NCBI GenBank assembly: GCA_026419785.1
Contig: JAODTK010005755.1
Span: 124,001-188,000, forward strand
Length of the DNA: 64,000 nucleotides
Source of the DNA: Sclerodactyla briareus
Lineage: Eukaryota > Echinodermata > Holothuroidea > Dendrochirotida > Sclerodactylidae
Reading direction: 5' to 3'
Numbering within the stretch: position 1 is the first letter of the stretch; each line of letters begins with the position of its first letter. The notes under the pieces were generated by a model. The model saw nothing but the letters and a program-made list of their open reading frames with translations, was not told where the DNA came from and ran no database searches. Made by a program: the position numbers and the translations under genes. Below, piece after piece: positions 12,301-24,900 of the stretch.

Positions 12301-13264
12301 ATATCCACGTCCTCTGATCCCACGCTGTTATCCTCTGCTACGGGTCGTCCCCACCTCTGGCTATGTGATCCGCACAACTGAGACTCAAGTCAATACGGTA
12401 CATTTTGTCATTGCCTCCTGTGTACTACATTGTCAGGGGCTTACAATGAAAGCCCCCCTTTTTCCTGACCTGTAAGACATAAGGGGGATGGGGGGTGGGG
12501 GGGGTAGCCCATATCACATGCCCTTTAATCTTGAGACAAACCAACTTCTACAGTGTTTGAGTGAGGTTTTTTTTTCAAAAAGTTCGCACTATTCTGAAAC
12601 AGGGTATTGGGAAATGCAGCTCTCGCTGCTGTACCCCTATCAAATCACGGGGGCAGGGACATTGCTAGAAATGTTTAACTAAGGACACCTGCAAATATTT
12701 TCCGAGCTGTGGGTGGGGGGGCATATCGAAGGCAAATGGCTCATAGTGTGATCGGGCATGGAGAACACTGTCGCCCTGACATTTTGAGGGCAGATTGTAT
12801 CGCATTGTCGTGATGAGTGGGAAGAGTGCAGGGCCAACAGTTTGTACAGGCACCTGGGTCCACTCTCGACAGCTCTGGGCAAAGCCCATGGTGCAGCTTC
12901 TTACAACCCACTGTTTTCCCAAGGAAATTTCCGGTGCCAGTTTGAAGGAGCATCTGATAATAACAAATCTAGAACAGTTCCTCAAATTTAGTCGCCCGTT
13001 GTCCAAATGACGAACTGAAGGTGATTTGCTCTGATATCAGCTACCCATTTAGGTTATCCTCATCTTTCCTCAAACCAATGAACCATACCTGCAGACTTGT
13101 GACATGTTTTGAACCAAGCCAGCCCTTCCGCTGTCCCCTGGGTATATGGAGGGATTGGATGTGAACTAGACGGGGGGCGAACTTCCTGGTCTTGTGTTTG
13201 GTGGCCGTCCATACACATCAGGCCTGCCCAACAAAGGAACGGTGAGGCCAGGCTGTATTGCTTT

Positions 13265-13370
13265 ATAGCCTCAAGCCAGCAATGCTGGTTGAGTTATTTT
13301 GATCCCCTCCACAGTCAATCTGTTCGCCCATCTGTCCATCCATCCTATCCAGTCCTGTGTGAACTTTTGC
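13265..13370. repeat. Dispersed repeat with CCAGCAATGCTGG palindrome, copy A
   Basis: AAGCCAGCAATGCTGGTTGAGTTATTTTGATCC is followed by TCTGTCCATCCATCC..ATCCAGT..TGTG. The same order recurs at 23768-23860 as AACCAGCTATGCTGGTTGAGCTATTGGAATC followed by CTATCCATCTATCCAGTGTG. It begins with a short palindrome (CCAGCNNTGCTGG) and has a CATC-rich centre. The class is not recognised. Confidence 0.6.
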
Positions 13371-13895
13371 GTTTATTGGGCTCTCAAATCCTGCACACAA
13401 GAAAGTTGAAGGGAAAATGGGTCATTATTTTGTAAACCTACAATGCTTCTTCTACATATTAGGTTGGATTTACCTACCTCCAGTGTTATCATGACTAGTG
13501 CCTTGGGTCTCTTAAGATAAACCTCTCCAACTGTTCTGAGAAATTGCATGGAACTGTCTCGAGTTAGGGAGGCCACACTTGGAGTAACGCGTCTGTTGTC
13601 TTGGGACTCACACCCACAAAACCCATACTGATGCTATTGAGAAACGTACGAGATCAGGTGCTGGTTGTCAAAACAATATCTTACGCACCCAGTTACTGTA
13701 CATAATCTTCTCTCTCGATTTAAACTGGGGTCCCTTCCATCATCGCTGCAAAGTAAGCTCGCCTGACCTACTTTAATAAAGTCAAAAATAATCTTGTAGA
13801 TATTCCTAGGGAACACTTCCTTGAACCCACACACCCCATAGGGGTCTTTGCCGCGAAAATTTCCCAATTTCCGTATTCCTTCATGGTAGGAAGAA

Positions 13896-16619
13896 CCTAG
13901 AAAATGTCGGCGGGTAAACCGCCATAGACGTATATATCCCGCATCTCTTATTCCAGAAATTGGTGAACATGAAACCGTACAATATTCGAGAAAGCAACAT
14001 TTATAGCTTTTGAAGCGAAAACGTGTACATGTAAATGGGTCATTCCAATAATGCACTGTTTAATTTTATGAGGCAGCCCCTACAGCCCCGGACAAGTGCG
14101 TCCTTACATAAGCACATTTTATTCGAGATTCGACCTTTAAAACCACATGGCAAACCCGACAGATGTCAAATTCCAGTCAGAGTCACCACATCGCAGTCAA
14201 CAATCATCTCAAACAATTGTGAACCGCCGCCCTCCGCAGATATCATTCTTCTCCGATTAAGCAAAAAAACGTTTTTGGACCCCTAAGTGACCCCGAATGA
14301 CCTTAATTATATGATTTTTTTTAATGATAATTGTTACTACCTCCATGTGATACTCAATCCACTCCTATTAGCATTTTGCATTCTTAGAACACACCCATTG
14401 CTATTTGCCGAAAAATTACTGAAATCAGTTTTGACCCCTAAGTGACCTTTAATGACCTTCAAGACATGGCTGTTTTTATGAAGATTGTAACCCTCCATGT
14501 GATACTTCCACTCCTAAGAAGCATATGCCTTCCAATGAAACATGTCCATGTTATTGCGAAACAGGTATAAAATTGAACTTTGACCCCTTGTAACCACAAA
14601 GTAACGTGTCCGAGTCGAACCGGGAGTTGTGTTCCCTCCATAAGCCACAAAGCCTCTATCACATATCCAAAATAACAGTTTCTATTTTTTGGCCCTAACT
14701 CCTTAATAGCACATTTATCAGATTTCAACTTTAACCACGATATACCACCCGACAACGGTCAAATCAGGTCATAGGTCAACACACTGCGGGTCAACAATAG
14801 ATCACATGGTGAACCCCATCCCCCCAGCCTTACGCAGATATCAATTCCCTCGATTAAGGACAGAAAACAGTTTTTGACCCCTAAGTGACCCCGAAGACCT
14901 TTAATAATGACATTTTTAATGAGAATTGCTACTCTCCATTTGAATACAATCCACTCCTAAAGCATTTGCATTTGATGAAACACAACCCATATTGCTATGC
15001 GAAAAATACTAAAATCTTTTTTGGACTCCCTAAGTGACCTTTAATGACCTTCAATGACATGGTGGTTTTTTATGAAAATTGTTACACTCCATGTGATGTC
15101 AATCCACTCCTAGTCGCATATTGCATTCCAATGAAACTGTCCAACGTTATTGCTAAAAAGGTATAAAATTGAACTTTGACCCCTTGTAACTACCAAGTAG
15201 TGTCCGATCGAAGCGGGAGTTTTTTCCCCCTCCAAAAGCACACATGAGTCTCTATCACATATCCAACATAACCCAGTTTCTATTTTTTTTTGCCCGTAAC
15301 TCCTTAAATAGCAACATTTATTCCAGATTTGGACCTTTACACATGACCACCCGACAGAGGTAAATCAGTCGAGAGGTCCACCACATGCAGGTCAACAATT
15401 ATAGCACAATTGGTGAACCATCCAGCCTTCCGCAGATATTCAATTAATTCTCCAATTTAGCCAAAAACAGTTTTTGACCCCTAAGTGACCCCGAAATGAC
15501 CTTTCATGATATGACAGTTTTCATTAAAAATTCTACTCCTCCCCATGTGAACAATCCACTCCTAGGAGCATTTTGCATTCTGATGACACACCCAAGCCCA
15601 TGCTATTGCCAAAAAAGTACTAAAATCAGTTTTTGACCCTAAGGACCTTAATAATGACTTCAATGACATGGACGTTCTTATAAATTGTTACACTCCATGT
15701 GATTCATCTACTCCTCGAAGCAATATTGCATTCCAATGAACCTGTCCAATGTTATTGCGAAAAAAGTAATAAACTCATCATTTTTGACTGATCATGACAC
15801 TAATATGCAAATTAGTCCCACAAATTTACCTCATTGTCTTGATGCTATAGAATAAATCTATCAGGACTGTCATGAGTTCCTATTCACAAAGTTTCGTCAA
15901 AATTCCCTAAAGTTGAGAAAATAATTGCATTAATTATTCTGATGATGCTAACGAATATGTAAATTAACCACACATAATGACCTTCAGTGATTTTACGACT
16001 TGAAATAAATTTACCGGTACTGTTAGAAGTCCCTACGTCATCACCAAGTTCGTGAGAAGCCAACAAAGTTTAAATTTGGCCTTAATTGCTAATTGGGGCA
16101 ACTATTATGCAAATTAGAGTCCATGCAGATGACCTCCAGTGGGAGACCTCGGCCACATTAGGAAAATTCATATCGGCACTGCTATTTGGCCCTATTCACC
16201 AAAGTTTCTGAAAATCCAATGAAGTTTTTTGAATATTACACTACATTTATGCTATAATTAGGCTACTGGCCAAAGAAATGCAAACTGACCTCGATGACCG
16301 TTGAAATTGTCGCCCTGTTTGTTCTCCCAACAACTACCACAGACCACCACGTTTCGGTAAATCGCCGACCTTGGAAAATTTGCGAAAACCACTACCCCTA
16401 CAAACTAGAGGGCAACAAATATAGAATAGCCCATTTTCTTGTCGAACTTATCCGAGATTTTACTCATACTGTACATTGTACCAAGTTTTGGGTCCATCGG
16501 ATCAAGTGCTTAAGGAATGAGAGTGCTAACGCCTACAGTTCCGCGCGGCGGCGTAGACGGCGGGCACACGCCAAAACCATACTATCCCCGACCACTTACA
16601 GTGTGGCGGGGATATAATA
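13896..16619. mobile_element. Composite repeat element, copy 1 (2.7 kb)
   Basis: The left end is GTCGGCGGGTAAACCGCC then GTATATATCCCGC (13930-13942). The right end is a CGG-rich tract and a hairpin ending GGCGGGGATATAAT near 16618. Inside are ~600-bp tandem units (landmark CGGGAGT at 14622 and 15214) and then about three ~150-bp units with ATGCAAATTAG. A second copy with the same ends lies at 16978-19980, which defines the element. The subterminal TATATATCCCGC and the terminal GCGGGGATATA are near inverted complements, as in a non-autonomous DNA transposon. No transposase frame is present and no target duplication was identified. Confidence 0.75.
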
Positions 16620-16977
16620 ATGTAATGTGAATTAGAAGAATGCTTCACAGGGAGGGAGAGATGGGTTCTGATGAGGAAGGAAGTCTTCATGAAACCGAGA
16701 TGAATGTGGTTTCAATTCAATTCTCCTCTCTGCTTTCATTTCAATGCTAGATAGTGCATGGGCAATAAACATTTTATAATTTTATATTTTTTAATATTGA
16801 AGGTGCCTATTGCATCCCCGGCCTACAATACGATCCATTTGGGTTGCCACCCAAAGTATTGTCATTATTGCGCTTTGCATCTCGGCTGTCAGACCTCTGA
16901 CTCTGATAATGGTACCTGTTTTGAGGTATGACTAGCCCAGTCTTCTATTTATAAAGTTCTTTTCATTCATTACATGT

Positions 16978-19900
16978 TTAACTAGAAAGTGTCGGGCGGG
17001 TAAACCGCCAGACGTATATATCCCGCTCGCTTATTCAAGAATTTGGTGACATGAAACCGGACATATTCGTGAAAGAGACATTTATAGACTTGTGAGCGAC
17101 AACGGTACAGGTAACTGGGTCATTCCATAATGCACGTGTTAAGTTGTCTGAGGCACCCCTACAGCCAAGGTGCGTCCTTAAATGCACATTTATTCAAGAT
17201 TCGACCTTTACACACATGACCACCCCGCAGAGGTCAAATTCAGTGTCAGAGGTCACACCTCGGTCAACAATTATATAGCAATGGTGAACCATCCATCCTC
17301 GCAGATATTCAATTCTCGATTTGGCCAAAAAACAGTTTTTGACCCCTAAGTACCTCCGAATGAACCTTATATATGACAGTTTTTGTAAATGAAATTGTTC
17401 TCTCCATGTGATACATCACTCCGACAGCATTTTTGCATCCTGATGAACACAACCCAGTGCTTTTATGCATAAAAAGTACTAAAATCAGTTTTTGACCCCT
17501 AAGTGACCTTTAATGCCTTCAATGACATGGCGGCTCTTATAAAAATTGTTACAAAACTCCATGTGAATGTCATCCACGCTTTGGATATATTGCATTCCAT
17601 TACATGTCCACTGTATGCGAAAAGGTATAAAATTGAACTTTGACCTCTTGTAACTACCAAAGTAATTGTCCTATCGAAGCGGGAGTTGTTTCTCTCCATA
17701 AAGCCACAAAGCTCAATCACCTATCCAAAAATAACCAGTTTTCTATTTTTTTGCCCGTATACTCACTTAAATAAGCACATTATTCAAGATTCGACCCTTC
17801 ACCCACATGACCAGCCGACAGAGATCAAATTTCCAGGTCCAAGAGGCACACCATGCGGTCAAACATTATATCACAATGTTGAACCTCCACCTTCGATATT
17901 CAATTTTCCCCGATTATAGCCAAACAACAGTTTTTTGAACCCCCTAAGTGACCCTCGAATGACCTTAATGATATGACAGTTTTTTTATGAGAATTGTTAC
18001 TAACTCTCCATGTGATACATCCACATTTCCCAGGAGCATTTTGCCATTCTGATGAAAACACCCAGTGCTATTGCCGAAAAAGTTACTAAAATCAGTTTTG
18101 AGCCCTAGAGTGGACCCTTTTTAACTTCAATGACATGGCGTTTTTTAATGACATTTGTTACACTCCATGTGATGCATCCACTCCTAGTCGCATATTGCAT
18201 TCCAATGACATGTCCAATGTTTTATTGCGAAAAGGTATTAAATTGAACTGTGAAACCCCTTTAAAACTACCCAAGTACGTGTCCGATCGAAGCGGGAGTT
18301 GTTTTCCTCCCTCCATAAAGCAACCAAGCTATATCACATATCCAAAATAACCAGTTTTTTTCTCACTTTTTTTTTTGCCCGTTAACTCCTAAATAAGCAC
18401 ATTTATATTCAAGATTCGACCATGACCCACATGACCCCACACCCGACAGAGGTCAAATTCAGGTCAAGGTCACCACAGGAGTCACCATGATATCACAATG
18501 GTGAACCCTCAGCCTTTCGCAGATATTCATTTCCAGTTCATAAGCCCAAAACGTTTTTGACCCTTAAGTGACCCAAATGACCTTTCGGATATGCATTTTT
18601 TATTAGAATTGTTACTCTCCATGCGATCATCCACTCCCAGGGCATTTTGCATTCTGATGAACCAACCACCCAGTGGCTATTGCTGAAAAATTACTAAAAT
18701 CATTTTTGACCCCTAATGGACCTTTAAACTTCAATGACAGCGGTTTTTATAAAATTTGTTACACTCCATGTGATGCATCCACTCCTAGATGCCTATTGCA
18801 TTCCAATGAACTGTCCAATGTTATTGCGAAAAAGGTATAAAAATTGACATTTTGACTCCTTGTACCTACCAAAGTAATTGTCCGAAATCGAAGCGGGAGT
18901 TGTTTCCTCCATAAAGCACACAAAGCTATATCACATATACCAAAATACCAGTTTTCTACTTTTTTTGCCCGTAACTCCTTAAAAAGACACATTTATTCAA
19001 GATTCGACCATTAACACATGACCCACCCGACAGGGTCAAACAATTCCGGTCAGAGGTCACACACATGGAGTCAACACTTATATCACATGGTGAACCATCC
19101 AGGCCTTCGCAGATTATTCCAATTCTCGTTTATAGCCAAAAAAACAGTTTTTTTTGACCCTTAAGTGACCTGACCCCGTATGACCTTTACTGATATGACA
19201 TTTTTATGAGAATTGTTACTCTCCATGTTTTATACGCCACTCCTAGGAGCATTTTTTTGCATTCTGAGGAAGCACACCCAGTGCTATTATGAAAATTGTT
19301 AACTCCATGTGGATGCATCCACCGTCGCGTATAAGCACATTGCATTCCAATGGACTTGTCCAATGTTATTTGACGAAAAAAGTATTCAACTCATCATTTT
19401 GCTGATCAGGACACTATATGCAAATTAGTCCCACAAATTTTACCCTCAGTTATCTTGATTCTATTGAATCCATTTATCAGGACTGGTAGTCGGTCCTATT
19501 CACAAGGTTTCGTCAAAATCCCTAAAAGTTGAGAAAATATTGCATTAATTATTCCTAATTATAAGCTCACTGATTATAAATTAAAACACACATCATGACT
19601 TCAGTGATTTCATGTCAATTAAGAAATTTATCGGGACTGTTAGAAGTCCCCCTACTCACCAAGTTTCATGAAAATTCAATGAAGTTTTGAAATATCACAT
19701 ACATTCTCCTATAATTAGGCTATACTCTGGCCAAAAAAAATGCAAACTTGACCTCGGATGACCTTGAAATTTGTCAACCATGTTGTTTCGGCTCCAACAC
19801 CTACCCACACCCCACGTTTCGGTAAGGTTTTGGGTCAATCGGATAAGCGTTAAAGAATGAGAGCGCTAACGACTAACGTTTCCGGCGGCGTCGGCGGCGG

Positions 19901-19980
19901 CGGAGCCGGCGGCGGAGACGGCGGGCACGACGGCCAAACATAATATCCCCTAACACTTACAAGTGTTGCGGGGATATAAT
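16978..19980. mobile_element. Composite repeat element, copy 2 (3.0 kb)
   Basis: It has the same left end (CTAGAAAGTGTCGGGCGGGTAAACC, 16982 onward) and the same right end as copy 1, in the same orientation and 360 bp downstream of it. The right end is a hairpin with arms ATATCCCCTAACACTT and AAGTGTTGCGGGGATAT, preceded by a CGG-rich tract at 19878-19935. This copy has one more ~600-bp unit (CGGGAG landmarks at 17680, 18293 and 18894) but one fewer ~150-bp unit near the right end. The copies have therefore changed in repeat number independently. Many small indels separate units, some probably sequencing errors. Confidence 0.75.
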
Positions 19981-21703
19981 TAGTCGCCGCTCGTATTCAT
20001 TTGATGCCTGGTAGTTGTTATATGTAATAATCATTCTGAGGACTGTTTGAAACTGCTAAATCATCCAAAAAGCCATGTTAGAGGAGTTTGGAGATATTTT
20101 TTTTTTTTTGTCATCTCTTAAAAGGGGAACTCTCCAGGTGGTTCCCTACTTTTCTGCATCTTTTCAAAACATTTCCATCCGTATTTTGAAGCGCGCTGAA
20201 CGACCCCTCCCGATAAAACACAGAGTTTTCCAACTGCCCGCATTGGGCTAATGCGCAAAACACAACTCTACTGTGCAAGCGCCATCTTAGCATGGCTATT
20301 TAGAATCTTCCTTAATTGTGACGTAAGGCGCGACCCATACTGCTATTCATAACCGAATAACAAGATAACAATGTTATACCAGTCAGTCCAACTATTTACT
20401 GTTATTTGGATCATGTCAGTTGAGGTTTTAGCATGGCTTCGTCGAAAAACAATCATACTTTATAATCTGTTCACTACACCCCTTCCTTTTTAAATTAGCA
20501 TTTTCACCCCAACTTCCTGTCAAAAATTTCGAACAAACTGACTGGATTTTGCCGAATCATCTGAATAAAACAGCAGTCACAGAATAACAATGACCAACAG
20601 TTCTGCGGCCTTCTACGACGACTGTCTATGGGACTCGTACAGTGAATCTCTCCTCATCCAACACTTCACTCACTCGATGGCATCTCTAATGACCTGTGTT
20701 AAGCCGTATCGTGCAAGTTCGAGAAAAATTGTTGGCGAGTGGGCTAATTTTTTGCTTCTGGTGATATTTTCTAACGGTTGTAGGCCATAACTTCACTATA
20801 AATGAGTTGGAGACTCCCCCGTTCAGTTAATTATCATCCGATTGTTCTTAATTAACAGTATTCTTTGTTTAAAAGGGTGTTATGATATGAACTGGTGTTC
20901 TTCTACTTCTGGGTGCTGAGCACTAACTCACGTAGTACATGCACCCACTGAGCTATGCTGGTTGCTCGTCGTTGACTATGTCACATTGGGGGATATTTGA
21001 AAGCTGTGCTATGGCGCTGTGCACTGTACCGCGCTGTGTTATGACTATGCAACCAAGAGCGGGACTTTGAATTCACTGTGACATGGTAACGGAGGTCCTT
21101 CAAGTCATCAACACACCCGTGGGAATGTCTGAAAAAAAATATCTAGATATGCAAGGGAACATAGCCTCTTGTTGAGTTCCCCTTTAGGCCCAGGGCCCCG
21201 GTGAAGGCCCACAGGTAATCTGGAATCTCTCAACTCTTAATAATGTACGCAGGGAAAATAATCCAGGAAAAGTTGAGAGAAGAGCGAGGTTAATGAACTA
21301 CTGCAGCCTCCATCATCTGGTAATTCCCAAAGCCAAAAAACTAACTTTCCCAACCCAGGCACGTACCGACAGATTTGCCTTGGGGGGGGGGGTTTCGGCC
21401 GAACTCAAGGGACGTGCATCCTCATAAAATAAATGGCCTCACCCTCCCTATTGCAATAATGTCCGACTTATGGGCCCTAGATAAGCGGGCTGCAATCTTT
21501 GCTAATAGCAGCTGCAAAACCTCTACTGAACTGCAAGAAATCGTTCTTGTTGTGTTAGAAATTTCTTGATCACTTGGGTCATGGAGAGCTTCCAAGCTTG
21601 ATGCAGCCTCTAACAAAAATCAGATGTGCGACCCTATTGAAGAAAAACTAAACAGCGGATATGCGATCATATTGCCCCATTCCTCATTTTCCACTTGGCA
21701 GAG

Positions 21704-21879
21704 AAAGATGACATACAGTACATCGATGTAAAGGTGAACAATGAAACACCCCCGCCTCGCCCCGTGCTACCGCCGAAACCCTATTGCGACTCAAGAGGAG
21801 AGATCGTGAGGGACACTTGATCCAAGGCGATCGTCGACAGCGAGCGGTCCTACATGATGTCCTTACAAGCTTCTACAGG
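21704..21879 (+). CDS. ARHGEF10: ARHGEF10-like exon: start of the DH domain
   Basis: The exon reads KDDIQYIDVKV, a proline-rich stretch (PPPRPVLPPKP), then AIVDSERSYMMSLQ and LLQ. The last part matches the first conserved DH helix, comparable to SVVDSEKNYVDALKRILEQ in human ARHGEF10; the buried Glu and Tyr typical of DH region CR1 are present. Acceptor GGCAGAG|AAAGAT gives phase 0, continuous with the previous exon. Donor CTACAG|GTATAC lets the next exon continue as NYEKPLLES. A TGA near 21817 interrupts the frame; one base lost and one gained around ACTTGATCCAAGG would restore DTLIQAIVDSE. One further base seems missing near 21868. Proline-rich sequence before DH suggests a possible SH3 or WW ligand, which is inference. 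Confidence 0.85.
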
Positions 21880-21901
21880 TATACCTCCCATTAAAGCTGT
21901 G

Positions 21902-21977
21902 GTTTCCATGCACGCGGGCGGGCGGTGCCATTCGCTGGTAACCCGTTTCCATGCACTCGGGCGGGCAGGTGCCATGT
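21902..21977. repeat. Short direct repeat just after the DH-start exon
   Basis: GTTTCCATGCACGCGGGCGGGCGGTGCCAT is repeated as GTTTCCATGCACTCGGGCGGGCAGGTGCCAT with a ~43-bp period. It is GC-rich compared with its surroundings and sits within 100 bp of the donor site of the DH-start exon. Confidence 0.75.
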
Positions 21978-23767
21978 TTTAACACAATCAAATGCACCTC
22001 GTCCCCCTTTTGTGTGTATATGGGCCATATAGAATTGTGTGTTATTATTACATGCACACCCATATTGTCAACTTGTGTCTCCGGCCATTCACCATTAGAG
22101 AAAATTGTTTGAGATATCATTACGAATGTTGAAACCGTTATGAGTAGTGTTTGGAACTTGATTTGAAAATAACGTTGTTCTCTACTCTGAACTATCGCCC
22201 TACAAGCCTTAAGAATTGCAGGGATACCCGGAATCGTGATGAAATATCCTGCCGGCCACGTGGGCCGGCGGGTAAAAAAATCGCTACAATGACCGATGAG
22301 AAAATGCCCCACGCGTGCCCGCAAACCTGCCGCCTGCCCTCCTGCTCTGCGTGTAGGTAAACGGTCAATTGAAAGTTATAGTGGATCGAATTTTTAATAA
22401 CCGGCCGCCCCCCGTGTGCATGGAACACACCGCTTTTATACGGCTTCAGCAGTGCGGCTCAGCGTGTTGGTGCCAGACCGAAGATTGTCAATTTTGCCAA
22501 ATGCAGTCGATGACATTTTTCTTTCTGTTGGGGGGGGGGGGGGGGGGGGGGGTTTTTTTGTTTTTTTTGGTTTTGTTTGAATTCTGCCAAATACACTCAT
22601 GGCCTGGCAAAGCTGAAGAGGATATGAGAATAGATCAACAAAAACTGCCTATCTTCTCTCTGCACAAGTCCGTTGAATATTCTCAGTGAGGAATGGCATC
22701 CATTCAATTTTCCTCTTTTTCCCCCCATAGCGATATCGTTAGGGCCTATGTTCAGACGTCGCACGATTTGAACACGCAAAAGCCAATTCAATCCGATGTT
22801 TTCGTATGTATTTTTGAGAATATGGGGGGACATCTGTGAAGATTTTTGTGTTGGCAGGGTCTGTAAATTTCAGCTGGGGGAGTTTTCGAAAGATCGTTCT
22901 GCACACCCTTTTTTTGGGGGGGGTAGGTTCAACGTTCAACTGTCATTGTTCCCTCAATGACCTTTGACACATATCAATATCATCTCCTAACTGTAACCAC
23001 CAAACAGGCTCACAACTGTATTGCTTCAGTTGTCTCGGTAATTAGAAAAGATGGCAATCTGGCAGTGCGAAAGAGATGATCTGCATTTTCCAGATGAACC
23101 AAAAAATGGCTTAGCTTCAGGGGCTCGAGCATGGACCCTAACAAGGGAACTTCTGACTGAGAGAGTTTCCCCTTGTTCACATCAGCACATCATTAACCTA
23201 TATTGTCAGTGGTGAGGAGGTTCCTGCTCTTCTTTTTTCACATCATCCAAAAACTGAGAGGCCGAGAAGCGAAGACTGCGACGGTTTTTTCCATTGCAGT
23301 ACAAGATGACATGTGTTGAGCACCTTGGCACATTAATGACTGTAATGCGTCTGAAACTTAATTCACGGATGTAGACCGTATATTCTCATCCATTAAGCTT
23401 GCCCCATATTACGCAAATTAACCTACTTTATTGACTAATAAACTTATGGTGGTCTCCTGTACCCCTGCGTAGATGCGGAGCATTGAAGCAAATAAATGTT
23501 CCCCAGATGATTCATACAAATTCGCAGGTGCTAGACCATGGTGGCCTGTGAATAACCCGTTGCCTACATGCTCTCGGATCCCTTCCTCCTGCAAATTTTC
23601 TTATCCGCCCGTGCGGCTAAGTGTTAGTTGAAGTTTTAATGAAGCATAGATTCTAGACTACCCTCTTGGGGTCCTTTTGCTCGTTGGCAGTTACAATCAT
23701 TTTCATCTGGGGTCCCTAAGGTCACAGTAAGGTGAACAAAAAGCAAGGATGGAATTTATTATGGTTT

Positions 23768-23860
23768 TCCGCTCAAACCAGCTATGCTGGTTGAGCTATT
23801 GGAATCTGCATGTCACCTAGTCTATTCTATCTATCCATCTATCCAGTGTGGTTAACAATG
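23768..23860. repeat. Dispersed repeat with CCAGCTATGCTGG palindrome, copy B
   Basis: This is the partner of 13265-13370. It lies directly left of the tandem array at 23990-24900, and the intervening text (GACCAAACTTGGACACATGTTTATTGACCCATGGG) is typical of long satellite-like repeats in marine invertebrates. The palindrome could mark the edge of a larger element that includes the array. Confidence 0.55.
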
Positions 23861-23989
23861 GCCTTTTTGGCCCCCAAATCGGTCTAATTTTCCAACACAA
23901 AAACAAAACTTGTGTTATGGATGTCGACCAAACTTGGACACATGTTTATTGACCCATGGGACATGTTTTGACTTTGTGAAAGTCAAGTC

Positions 23990-24900
23990 AAAGGTCATAA
24001 AAAGGGCAGTATAGACCATGATGTGTTAAATGTCAAAATGTATCCCCTACAATTTTGGTGCCCAGTCTGACTTTTTGGGTCATAATGATGGTCTAACGGA
24101 ACAGCCCGTACCTTCGGGGTGTTCACAGGAATTTTGGTCCAAGGTCCCACTTGGGCCCGGTGGCCCATTTTAGGGAATTTCACCACAATAGTACGTTGAA
24201 ATGCATCTCCTCCCACCAAATTCAATTGCAAAAAATGTTCTGCAGAAGTTACATGTAAAGTTCCTTGGTTAGAGCCATAGGATGTTCAGGAAATTGGGTT
24301 CCAGCCCATTTTGGTCCCCAGGGCCCATTATATGAAATATTGGAAAATCTTGTACTCCTCCCAATTGTTGGCACATTGCTGATGGGGTCAGTCATAAGAT
24401 GGTCTAAAACTGTACCTCATGGTGCCCAGGGATTTAGGTCCCAAGGGCCCATGGGACCCTGGGGCCCGTCTGTGGAATTACCAAATGCTTCTCCTTTACA
24501 ACTTTTATAATTGCACGTGCTGAACATTCGGTCATAAGGATGGCTAACACCTACCTTTGAGGGTTCGGACTTTTTTTTGATCCAAGGTCCTACTTGGGCA
24601 TGTGGGCCCATTTTTATGAATTCACACAATGGTACGTTAATAAATGCAACGTCTCCCACAGCTTCAATTGATTTCTTCTAAGTTACTTACCGGTCCATGT
24701 GTAGAGGGCCATTGGCAGGTCTTTGGGAATTTTGAACCCTAGGGCCCAATATATAAATACTGCAAAATCCTTGTATCTCCTGCAGATCCTGTTGCACAGT
24801 GGCTGATGTTCAGTCATACTGATGTCTCATATAGCTGTACCTTTCGGTTTGTCAGGGATATAGGACCCAAGGCCCAGTATCATATCAAGTCTGAAGGGGC
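23990..24900. repeat. Degenerate tandem array, ~150-bp units
   Basis: Landmark GGTCATAAtGATGGtCTAAC..GTACCT recurs near 24076, 24389, 24531 and 24812, with weaker intermediate copies near 24272 and 24700. Each is followed by a TTTTGGTCC(C)AAGG(G)CCCA block and a short AT-rich stretch ending near CTCCTCC. The units are too diverged to be recent. They are rich in GGGCCCA-type words and in GGTCA. Confidence 0.75.

Larger units (their letters stand above)
11779..21703 (+). other. Intron, ~9.9 kb, largely repetitive
   Basis: It contains dispersed repeats at 12148-12300 and 13265-13370 and two copies of a composite element at 13896-16619 and 16978-19980, which together make up more than half the intron. 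Between 19981 and 21703 I see no gene; open frames there are short and without family signatures. A G run lies at 21380-21392. Confidence 0.6.

Noticed and set aside
13634..14056. Minus-strand frame of 140 codons
   Set aside because: It overlaps the left end of the composite repeat element and breaks in the second copy at 17 kb; it shows no protein family features.
14050..19700. CRISPR-like array from regularly spaced repeats
   Set aside because: Units are ~600 bp with similar sequence throughout, with no short identical repeats and unique spacers, and the setting is an animal intron.
13896..19980. Helitron because of terminal hairpins
   Set aside because: There is no TC start, no CTRR end after the hairpin and no RepHel frame; inverted TATATCCC-type ends fit a DNA transposon better.
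21863..22324. Minus-strand frame of 153 codons, the second longest in the window
   Set aside because: It overlaps the end of a well-supported + strand DH exon and a GC-rich direct repeat; composition follows the repeat, not a protein.
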